12,738 bases of DNA from the NCBI GenBank assembly GCA_964640965.1, contig CAZXJB010000076.1:1-12738 (forward strand). The letters are read 5' to 3'. The position numbers and the translations under genes were made by a program. This stretch comes from HRBIN12 sp964640965 (GTDB lineage Bacteria > Actinomycetota > UBA4738 > HRBIN12). Of this stretch, positions 7,206 through 12,738 are shown one piece after another (the first letter of the stretch is position 1; every line of letters begins with the position of its first letter). Under the pieces are notes generated by a model. It saw nothing but the letters and a program-made list of their open reading frames with translations, was not told where the DNA came from and did no database searches.

Positions 7206-8075
7206 GGGAACGTGCTCCTCGCAGCCAAGCGCGTCGACGTCGGGCGGTGGTTCGACGACCACGGCGTCACGATCATCGCGACCCTCGCGGTCGCGGTGCT
7301 CGCCACCGTCCTCGTCGAGCTCGCCGTCCGGCGCTTCCGCCGGCGGCTCGAGGGCAGCGCGAACGTCACCCAGGAGCTCAACGTCCAGCGGGTCGCCACG
7401 CTCACCGGCGCGCTGTCCCGCTCGAGCCTCGTCGTGGTCTGGGTCGTCGCGGCCCTGGTGGTCCTCGACGAGCTCAACGTGAGCCTCGGCGCGCTCGTCG
7501 CCTCGGCCGGGGTGGCCGGCGTCGCGCTCGGCTTCGGGGCCCAGGCGATCGTGCGGGACACGCTCGCGGGCTTCTTCATCCTGCTCGAGAACCAGTTCGG
7601 CGTGGGGGACGTGCTCGAGCTGCACACGACCGCCGGCCCGGTCTCGGGCAAGGTGGAGGCCCTCACCCTGCGGGTGACCTCGCTCCGCGCCTTCGACGGG
7701 ACCCTGCACGTCGTGCCGAACGGCAACATCCAGGTCGTGAGCAACAAGTCCCGCGGGTGGGCGCGGGCGATCGTCGACGTGCGGATCGCCTACGGCGAGG
7801 ACGTGGAGCGCGTGCGGGGCGTCCTGGAGGAGCTCTTCGAGGAGCTCCGCCGGGACGAGACGCTCTCGGACTGGATCCGCGAGGGGCCGAGCGTCCTCGG
7901 GATCGAGACCCTCGGGGAGTACGCGATCGTGATCCGCGTGGTCGCCGACACCCGCCCCTCGAAGCGCTGGGACACCGAGCGAGCCCTGCGCGAGCGGATC
8001 GCGGGGCGCCTGGACGCCGAGGGGATCCGGGTGCCGCTGCCGCCCGTGCCGCGGCCCGGCGAGGCCCGCGCGTAG
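7203..8075 (+). CDS. MscS-family small-conductance mechanosensitive channel
   Basis: Inner-membrane channel of the MscS type, which in characterised members opens under membrane tension after osmotic downshock. The 290-residue product has three membrane helices: about 22-43, 72-89 and the pore-lining third helix at about 95-128. The third helix is rich in glycine and alanine (GALVASAGVAGVALGFGAQ) and continues into DTLAGFFILLENQFGVGD, the most conserved part of the family. The soluble beta domain follows, with GTLHVVPNGNI (about 166-176), then an alpha/beta C-terminal domain. Length matches the minimal E. coli MscS (286). Start: no ribosome binding site precedes ATG 7203, which lies inside a promoter-like -10. 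GTG 7212, three codons later, could be the start of a leaderless transcript. The gene lies 51 bases after coxM and 30 before coxD, an odd place for a channel. Its specific physiological role is unknown. Confidence 0.93.
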   Translation: MGNVLLAAKRVDVGRWFDDHGVTIIATLAVAVLATVLVELAVRRFRRRLEGSANVTQELNVQRVATLTGALSRSSLVVVWVVAALVVLDELNVSLGALVASAGVAGVALGFGAQAIVRDTLAGFFILLENQFGVGDVLELHTTAGPVSGKVEALTLRVTSLRAFDGTLHVVPNGNIQVVSNKSRGWARAIVDVRIAYGEDVERVRGVLEELFEELRRDETLSDWIREGPSVLGIETLGEYAIVIRVVADTRPSKRWDTERALRERIAGRLDAEGIRVPLPPVPRPGEARA

Positions 8076-8089
8076 GCCCGCGGGGGCGG

Positions 8090-8095
8090 TACCCT
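8090..8095 (+). promoter_or_regulatory. Candidate -10 element before coxD
   Basis: TACCCT ends 10 bases before the ATG at 8106, and no ribosome binding site lies between. Hexamer, gap and flanking GG match the TATCCT box before the gene at 2920. This suggests that coxD and coxE can be transcribed separately from the channel gene. No -35 is evident. Confidence 0.4.
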
Positions 8096-8105
8096 GGTGC
8101 GCACC

Positions 8106-8993
8106 ATGGGACGGCTGCCGTTCGAGTCGGTCGAGGAGCTCCAGCGCGCGCTCGAGCGCGAGCGCTACCTCGCGGACCGCGGCCTCGCCACCGCGATCTA
8201 CCTCGCGGTCTCGCTCGACAAGCCGCTCCTGCTCGAGGGCGAGGCCGGGGTCGGCAAGACCGAGGTGGCGAAGGTGCTCGCGCGCCTGCTCGACCGCGAG
8301 CTGATCCGGCTGCAGTGCTACGAGGGCATCGACGCCTCGCAGGCGCTGTACGAGTGGAACTACTCCAAGCAGCTCATCGCCGTGCGGGCGATGCAGGACG
8401 TCACGGCCGAGGCGCACGTCGAGGACCTCTTCGGACCGTCGTTCCTCGTGGAGCGACCGCTCCTCGCGGCGATCCGGGCGGGCTCGAGGGCGGTGCTGCT
8501 CGTCGACGAGCTCGACCGCGCCGACGACGAGTTCGAGGCGTTCCTGCTCGAGATCCTCTCGGAGTTCGCCGTGACGATCCCCGAGATCGGGCGGGTGGCG
8601 GCGGAGGAGCCTCCCGCGGTCGTCGTGACCTCCAACCGGACGCGCGAGCTCCACGACGCGCTGAAGCGCCGGTGCCTGTACCACTGGATCGACCACCCCG
8701 CGCTCGAGCGCGAGGTCCAGATCGTCCGCGCCCGGGCGCCCGAGGTGCCGGAGGCCCTGGCCCGGGACGTCGCCGCGGCGGTGAACCGCCTCCGCACCTT
8801 CGACATCGCCAAGCGCCCCGGGGTCGCCGAGACGATCGACTGGGCGAACGCCCTCGCGTTCCTCGGGGCCGAGCGCCTGGACGCCGAGACCGCGCGGGCC
8901 ACGCTCGGCGCGGTGCTGAAGGACCACGAGGATCAGCAGCTCGCGGCCGCGCACCTCTCGGAGGTGCTCGAGGGTGACGCCGCCGGGGCCTGA
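8106..8993 (+). CDS. coxD: CoxD-type MoxR-family AAA+ ATPase, cofactor maturation
   Basis: MoxR-type AAA+ ATPase. In Oligotropha, CoxD acts as a membrane-bound chaperone-like ATPase in sulfuration of the CO dehydrogenase molybdenum site; here that role is inferred by family and context. The 295-residue product has Walker A GEAGVGKT (45-52), Walker B LLVDELD (131-137), sensor 1 TSNRTREL (175-182) and a likely arginine finger in ALKRRC (186-191). The segment RLQCYEGIDASQALYEWNY (about 68-86) is typical of CoxD-like proteins. I chose ATG 8106. GTG 8097 would add only three residues and has no better signal. No ribosome binding site is visible, and TACCCT lies 10 bases upstream. The 3' end overlaps coxE by 20 bases, so the pair is probably translated together, as expected for an ATPase and its VWA partner. 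Confidence 0.92.
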   Translation: MGRLPFESVEELQRALERERYLADRGLATAIYLAVSLDKPLLLEGEAGVGKTEVAKVLARLLDRELIRLQCYEGIDASQALYEWNYSKQLIAVRAMQDVTAEAHVEDLFGPSFLVERPLLAAIRAGSRAVLLVDELDRADDEFEAFLLEILSEFAVTIPEIGRVAAEEPPAVVVTSNRTRELHDALKRRCLYHWIDHPALEREVQIVRARAPEVPEALARDVAAAVNRLRTFDIAKRPGVAETIDWANALAFLGAERLDAETARATLGAVLKDHEDQQLAAAHLSEVLEGDAAGA

Positions 8994-10149
8994 GCAGGCC
9001 GCCCTCGCGCACCTGATCGGCTTCGGCCGGGACCTGCGCCGCCGGGGCCTCGCCGTCGGGACCGGTCGGATCGTGACCTTCTGCCGCGCCGCAGCCGCGC
9101 TCGGCGCGCTCGACCGCGAGGACCTCTACTGGGCGGCCCGCTCGAGCCTGATCTCCCGCCCCGAGGACCTCCCGACCTTCGAGGAGGCCTTCCGGGACTG
9201 GTTCGGCGCGGGGATCCGCCTCGTCCTCGACCTCCCACCGGAGGCCGCGCGGGAGGACGAGGCGGCGGCGGTGGTCCGCGCGGCGGGGGCGGACGGCGGC
9301 GAGGCGGAGGAGGAGCGCGTGCTCGCCCGCGAGTGGCACGAGCTCGGCGAGGGGGAGGCGGTCGAGGGGGAGGCCGCGATCCGGATCGTCGCGAGCGCCT
9401 CGGAGATCCTGCGGCAGAAGTCGTTCGCGGAGCTGACCGAGGAGGAGCGCGAGCGCGTGGCGCGGCTGATCCGGAGCCTCGCGGTCCGGGTGCCGCTGCG
9501 GAGGAGCCGGCGGCTGCGTCCCTCGCCCACCGGCTCCCGCTTCGACGTGAAGCGGACGCTCCGGCGCTCGCTGCGGACCCAGGGCGAGCCCTTCCACCGC
9601 GCGTGGCGTGCGCGTGGGACGCGGGGACGCCCGCTCGTGCTCATCCTGGACATCTCGGGCTCCATGGCGCCGTACTCGCGGGCGCTCGTGCAGTTCGGGT
9701 TCGCGGCGATGGCCGCGGGCCGGCGGGTCGAGGTCTTCTGCTTCGGGACGCGCCTGACCCGCGTCACGAGGGTCCTCGCCGGCCGCGACCCCGAGCGGGC
9801 CATGCACGAGATCGGCCGCCGCGTGGCCGACTGGGAGGGCGGCACGAGGATCGGCGAGTCGCTGAAGGCGCTGCTCGACGGCTGGAGCCAGCGGGCGGCG
9901 CTCCGGGGCTCGGTCGTGGTGATCTGCTCCGACGGGCTCGAGCGCGGGAAGCCGGATCTGCTGCGCTCCCAGATGGCGAAGCTGCGGCGCCTGGCGCACC
10001 GGGTCGTGTGGGTGAACCCCCTGAAGGGGAGCCCGCGGTACGAGCCGCTCGCCCGCGGGATGGCGGCCGCGCTGCCCTCGATCGACGTGTTCCTGCCCGG
10101 CCACAACCTCGAGAGCCTCGAGGAGCTCTCACGCGTGCTCGCCGGCTGA
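8974..10149 (+). CDS. coxE: CoxE-type VWA domain protein (MIDAS), partner of CoxD
   Basis: Member of the CoxE family of von Willebrand factor A proteins, which work with the MoxR ATPase CoxD. In Oligotropha CoxE is implicated in copper insertion or maturation of CO dehydrogenase. The 391-residue product has an N-terminal helical CoxE region (about 1-90), an acidic linker (about 91-135, rich in Glu and Ala), a basic helical region (about 150-215) and a VWA domain from about 219. The MIDAS metal site is complete: DISGS with D226, S228 and S230, then T291 in GGTRIG and D320 in CSDGLERG. The start is GTG 8974, which overlaps the end of coxD; GGAGGTG (8960-8966) lies upstream at usable spacing. 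The gene ends 9 bases from the convergent hydrolase gene. Known neighbours coxF and coxG do not follow it here. Confidence 0.92.
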   Translation: MTPPGPEQAALAHLIGFGRDLRRRGLAVGTGRIVTFCRAAAALGALDREDLYWAARSSLISRPEDLPTFEEAFRDWFGAGIRLVLDLPPEAAREDEAAAVVRAAGADGGEAEEERVLAREWHELGEGEAVEGEAAIRIVASASEILRQKSFAELTEEERERVARLIRSLAVRVPLRRSRRLRPSPTGSRFDVKRTLRRSLRTQGEPFHRAWRARGTRGRPLVLILDISGSMAPYSRALVQFGFAAMAAGRRVEVFCFGTRLTRVTRVLAGRDPERAMHEIGRRVADWEGGTRIGESLKALLDGWSQRAALRGSVVVICSDGLERGKPDLLRSQMAKLRRLAHRVVWVNPLKGSPRYEPLARGMAAALPSIDVFLPGHNLESLEELSRVLAG

Positions 10150-10158
10150 GGCCGGGTC

Positions 10159-10929
10159 TCACTGCCCGCGGAGCTCGAGGTAGGCGTCGATCACCTCGAG
10201 CAGGCGGCCCCGGTCGAAGCTCTCGTCGTGCCCGCCGTGCACGATCCGCACGGGCAGCTCGCGCAGGCGCCGCATGCTCGCGAGGTAGTCCCGGATGTTG
10301 GACTCGGGCAGCTCGTCCAGGAACGGCGGGTTGCGGTAGACGCAGTCGCCGGAGAACAGGGTGCCGGTCTCCGGCTCCCACAGGCCGATCTCCCCGGGGG
10401 TGTGGCCGGGCAGGTGCAGGACCTGGAAGCGCCGGTCCCCGAGGTCGATCACGTCCCCCTCGTCGACCAGGCGGGTCGGGGGCGCCGGCGGGATCGTCCA
10501 CGCCCCGGGGTCGAACCCCTCGTAGGGGTAGGCGTCGATGAGCATGTCGTGGATCTCGTAGCCCGCCTCGGCCATCTCGCGCAGGAACGACTCCTCGAAG
10601 TCGTGGGCGAACAGCGTGGCGAGCTTGCCGCCCTCGCGGAGCACGTGGGCGTCGGCCGGGTGCGCGAGCACCTCCTCGAACTCGTGCATCCCGCCGATGT
10701 GGTCGTAGTGGCGGTGGGTCGCCACCGCCACGACCGGCCGCTCGAGCAGATCCGCGAGCTCCCCGCGGAGCCGGCCGATCCCCATCCCCGCGTCGACGAG
10801 CATGTCCCGGTCCCGTCCGCGGACGAGGAACATGTTCCCGCGGATCCACGGATCGACGTGCGGCTCGGAGATCAGGATGACGCCCTCGTCGACCTCGCGG
10901 TGCTCGAACCAGCGCTCGGCGACCTCCAT
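10159..10929 (-). CDS. Metallo-beta-lactamase-fold hydrolase
   Basis: Cytoplasmic metal-dependent hydrolase of the metallo-beta-lactamase superfamily, 256 residues, no signal peptide. Metal ligands are all visible: THRHYDH with H72, H74, D76 and H77, H176 in LPGHTPGEIGL, D195 in LFSGDCVY and H234 in HGGHDESF. The pattern fits lactonase- or glyoxalase II-like members; the substrate cannot be told from sequence. A true beta-lactamase is unlikely because there is no export signal. Start: ATG 10929, with TAGGAT (10941-10936) six bases upstream, would place the transcript start on the ATG itself, so the gene is probably leaderless. Alternatively, AGGA in that box acts as a weak ribosome binding site. 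It converges on coxE with a 9-base gap and is divergent from the ACT gene across 144 bases. No co-operonic partner is visible. Confidence 0.93.
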   Translation of the reverse strand: MEVAERWFEHREVDEGVILISEPHVDPWIRGNMFLVRGRDRDMLVDAGMGIGRLRGELADLLERPVVAVATHRHYDHIGGMHEFEEVLAHPADAHVLREGGKLATLFAHDFEESFLREMAEAGYEIHDMLIDAYPYEGFDPGAWTIPPAPPTRLVDEGDVIDLGDRRFQVLHLPGHTPGEIGLWEPETGTLFSGDCVYRNPPFLDELPESNIRDYLASMRRLRELPVRIVHGGHDESFDRGRLLEVIDAYLELRGQ

Positions 10930-10935
10930 GCACGC

Positions 10936-10941
10936 ATCCTA
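10936..10941 (-). promoter_or_regulatory. Candidate -10 element of the metallo-beta-lactamase-fold gene
   Basis: TAGGAT on the minus strand lies exactly six bases before the ATG at 10929, which puts the expected transcript start at the A of the ATG. This is the classic leaderless geometry. No TTGACA-like -35 is seen at the usual distance. Confidence 0.5.
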
Positions 10942-11024
10942 GCCCGTGGCCGCCCGCCCGCTCCCGGGACCGGGCGGCGCACGCCCGGGCGGTCGGTTCG
11001 CCCGTACGGCGAGGTCTGGCGCCC

Positions 11025-11053
11025 TTGACGCGCCGCGCGGCGGGGCGTAGATG
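11025..11053 (+). promoter_or_regulatory. Candidate promoter of the tandem-ACT gene (TTGACG-N17-TAGATG)
   Basis: TTGACG (11025-11030) and TAGATG (11048-11053) are 17 bases apart and identical in both hexamers to the promoter candidate before the MscS gene. Transcription would start near 11060, directly before the ribosome binding site AGGGGG (11061-11066), so the leader would be only about 14 bases. The spacer contains a perfect 12-base palindrome, CGCCGCGCGGCG (11031-11042), a possible operator, although such palindromes arise easily at this GC content. Confidence 0.5.
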
Positions 11054-11073
11054 CATGCCGAGGGGGTGATCGC

Positions 11074-11457
11074 ATGACGACCGTGTTCCGCGTGACGCTC
11101 GAGGACCGCCCCGGCGAGCTCGCGCGCGTCGCCGAGGCGCTCGGCGGGGCCGGTGTGAACATCGAGGGCTTCTGCGGCCTCGGCGTGGAGGGGCGGGGCT
11201 TCGTCTGCCTCGCGGTCGAGGACGCCGCCGGGGCCCGGTCCGCGCTCGAGGGCGCGGGCGTGCCGATCGACGCCGAGCTCGAGGCGATCGTGCTCGACGT
11301 CGCGGCCGACGCCGACCGGCCCGGCGCGGCGGGGGAGCTCGCCCGCAAGGTGGCCGACGCCGGTGTGAACGTGGAGGTCGCCTGCGTCGCGACCCACGAC
11401 CGGATCGTGCTCGCGACGAGCGACAACGCGAAGGCGCGCGCCGCGCTCGGCCTCTAG
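11074..11457 (+). CDS. Stand-alone tandem ACT-domain protein
   Basis: Small cytoplasmic protein of 127 residues made of two ACT domains and nothing else. ACT domains bind amino acids or similar small ligands and usually control a linked enzyme. The first (about 4-60) opens FRVTLEDRPGELARVAEAL and contains AGVNIEGF. The second (about 70-127) contains DRPGAAGELARKVADAGVNVE, repeating the same ligand-loop pattern. Neither a catalytic nor a DNA-binding domain is present, so it probably acts on a partner protein or as an amino-acid sensor; the partner is unknown. ATG 11074 is preceded by AGGGGG (11061-11066) at seven bases. The TAG stop shares the CTAG tetranucleotide with the stop of the convergent GlcF-like gene. 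It is transcribed alone, with its own promoter candidate. Confidence 0.92.
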   Translation: MTTVFRVTLEDRPGELARVAEALGGAGVNIEGFCGLGVEGRGFVCLAVEDAAGARSALEGAGVPIDAELEAIVLDVAADADRPGAAGELARKVADAGVNVEVACVATHDRIVLATSDNAKARAALGL

Positions 11458-12738
11458 CGCGGGGGCCGCTCGCCCTGGGTCGCGGCTTGGGCCTCGGCCG
11501 CGTAGGCCCGGTCGAGGATCTCGACCGGGTGGAGGATCTCGGCCTCGTGGCCGAGCCACCGCAGGCCGGCCGAGATCTGGAGGGTGCAGCCGGGGTTCGC
11601 GCTCGCGACCACCGTCGCCCCGGTGGCGGCCACCGCCTCGGCCTTGGCCCGCATCAGCGCGTCCGAGGTCTCGGGCTCGAGCACGGTGTACAGGCCGGCC
11701 GCGCCGCAGCAGACCTCGCCGCCCGGGATCTCGGCCAGCTCGAGACCGGGCACGAGCGAGAGCAGCGCGCGGGGCTCGTCCCGGACCTTGCTCACGCGCA
11801 GGGCGTGGCAGGCGTCGTGGACGGCGACGCGGGGGATGCCCGGGTTCGTCGCGGGGGCCTCGATGCCCTCGCGGGCGAGGAAGCGGACGAGGTCGTGCAC
11901 GCGCCCGGCGAAGGTGTGCGCCTCAGGGGTCCCGAGGAGGTCCCCCACCTCCGAGAGGTGCGCGGCGCAGCCGGCCGCCGTGACGACCACGGCGTCGGCC
12001 CCCTGGAACGTCGCGAGCGCGTGCCGCGCGAGCTCGCGCGCGGCGTCGAGCCGCCCGTGGTGGGCGTGGAGGGCGCCGCAGCACCGCTGGCCGCGCGGCA
12101 CGAGCACGCGCCAGCCGTTGCGGGCGAGGACGCGTGCGGCGGCGAGGTTCACCGAGCGGTACCACCGATCCTGCACGCACCCGGTGAGGAGCGCGACGGT
12201 CCCGCGCGGCTCGCCGGCGGGCGCCAGCACCGGCGGGAGGGGGCGCTCGCGGCTCGGGGCGGGGAGGAGGGACCGCGTGCGCGCCGGGAGGAAGGGCCTC
12301 GCGAGCGGCTGGAGCCGCACCGCGAGCGAGAGCAGCCGCGGGTGGGCGAGCACCCCGAGGCCGAGCCGCCGCAGCCAGCGCTCGGGCCCGGGACGGATCG
12401 GCTCGATCTGGACGCGGGCGGCCTCGGCCATCCGGCCGTAGGGGACGTGCGAGGGGCAGGCGTCCTCGCACGCCCGGCAGAGCAGGCAGAGATCGAGGAA
12501 GCGGGCGAAGGTGGCGTCGGGCGCCGCCCGTCCCTCGGCGACGAGGCGCATCGCGGCGATCCGCCCCCGCGGCGAGGCCGACTCCTCGCCGGTCAGCCGG
12601 TAGGTGGGACAGTGCGGCAGGCACAGGCCGCAGGCGACGCACGCGGCGAGGTCGGCCTCGGTGGGGTGGTCGCCCTCGCGCCAGCCGGGCGCGCGGCCGG
12701 GGACCGGCCCGACGAACCGCGCGCCGGGCGGCAGCTCG
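11454..12738 (-). CDS. glcF: GlcF-type iron-sulfur subunit of a glycolate/lactate-type oxidoreductase (5' end beyond window)
   Basis: Fe-S subunit of the GlcF/LldF-like group, which carries electrons from a flavin subunit oxidising glycolate or a related 2-hydroxy acid toward the quinone pool. The window holds 427 residues; the frame is open to the right edge with no in-frame ATG, GTG or TTG before M63, so the start is outside. An ATG at 12551 would cut off the first cluster and is rejected. Cluster 1 motif: C33, C36, C39, C43 (CVACGLCLPHCPTY). Cluster 2: C84, C87, C90, C94 (CLLCRACEDACPS). Two cysteine-rich CCG domains follow, with TGCVQDRWY, RCCGALHAHHG, DACHALR and EVCCGAAGLY, then NPGCTLQI near the end. 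SPRGRIAAM after cluster 1 is typical of the family. A GlcD/GlcE flavin subunit would be expected upstream, outside the window. The exact substrate is inferred from family only. Confidence 0.9.
   Translation of the reverse strand, partial: ELPPGARFVGPVPGRAPGWREGDHPTEADLAACVACGLCLPHCPTYRLTGEESASPRGRIAAMRLVAEGRAAPDATFARFLDLCLLCRACEDACPSHVPYGRMAEAARVQIEPIRPGPERWLRRLGLGVLAHPRLLSLAVRLQPLARPFLPARTRSLLPAPSRERPLPPVLAPAGEPRGTVALLTGCVQDRWYRSVNLAAARVLARNGWRVLVPRGQRCCGALHAHHGRLDAARELARHALATFQGADAVVVTAAGCAAHLSEVGDLLGTPEAHTFAGRVHDLVRFLAREGIEAPATNPGIPRVAVHDACHALRVSKVRDEPRALLSLVPGLELAEIPGGEVCCGAAGLYTVLEPETSDALMRAKAEAVAATGATVVASANPGCTLQISAGLRWLGHEAEILHPVEILDRAYAAEAQAATQGERPPR

Noticed and set aside
8097..8105. 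CoxD start at GTG 8097
   Set aside because: It adds only three residues, has no ribosome binding site, and would begin one base after the likely -10 box ends. ATG 8106 is better placed.
6075..8954. Very long minus-strand open frame (959 codons) antisense to coxL, coxM, mscS and coxD
   Set aside because: Its translation is an Arg/Asp/His/Leu-rich low-complexity product without domains, and the plus strand carries well-conserved proteins. It is a shadow frame caused by the high GC content.
11923..12642. Minus-strand open frame of 239 codons within the GlcF-like gene
   Set aside because: Arg/Pro/Ala-rich shadow in another frame; the real frame carries two Fe-S motifs and the CCG domains.
1..12738. 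tRNA, rRNA, CRISPR arrays, insertion sequences, attachment sites, replication origin
   Set aside because: I read both strands and found no cloverleaf, spaced repeat array, transposase or integrase fragment, or DnaA-box cluster. Base composition is even across the window, giving no sign of recent transfer.

Overview
This 12.7 kb window comes from a chromosome of very high GC content (well above 70% by eye, third codon positions almost all G or C). Genes are packed tightly on both strands. No gap between genes exceeds about 165 bases. I see no tRNA, rRNA, CRISPR array, insertion sequence or integrase. Codon bias, the cydA-cydB-cydD order, several genes that look leaderless (a TANNNT element just before the start codon and no Shine-Dalgarno sequence) and the protein types suggest an actinobacterial-type lineage, perhaps a deep-branching class. 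That placement is inference; another high-GC phylum cannot be excluded.

Left part, 1 to about 2760, minus strand: cytochrome bd quinol oxidase genes cydA and cydB, then the start of cydD (ABC exporter subunit for oxidase assembly), which leaves the window. A 164-base gap separates them from a divergent small gene (2920-3384). It encodes a one-helix membrane protein whose C-terminal part resembles actinobacterial pilin-like proteins; its function is unknown.

Centre, 3459-10149, plus strand: a molybdenum hydroxylase locus of the carbon monoxide dehydrogenase family, ordered small-large-medium (S-L-M). The large subunit carries AYRGAGR instead of the AYxCSFR loop of proven CO dehydrogenases, so it is a 'form II' enzyme and its substrate is uncertain. 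The S subunit carries two [2Fe-2S] clusters, L the molybdenum cofactor and M the FAD. Then comes an MscS-type channel gene with its own likely promoter, followed by the maturation pair coxD (MoxR-type AAA+ ATPase) and coxE (VWA protein with a MIDAS metal site). The channel gene splits structural from maturation genes. A dyad, GTCCTA-N5-TAGGAC, overlaps the likely -10 element of the cox operon and is a good operator candidate.

Right part: a metallo-beta-lactamase-fold hydrolase (minus strand, ending 9 bases from coxE), a divergent tandem-ACT-domain protein (plus), and a convergent GlcF-like iron-sulfur subunit (minus) whose N terminus lies beyond the right edge. The stop codons of the last two genes share one CTAG tetranucleotide.

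Together the window holds redox enzymes and respiratory functions: a high-affinity oxidase, a flavo-molybdenum dehydrogenase that could feed electrons to quinone or another acceptor, and a glycolate-oxidase-type Fe-S protein. A direct electron route between them is inference from proximity only.
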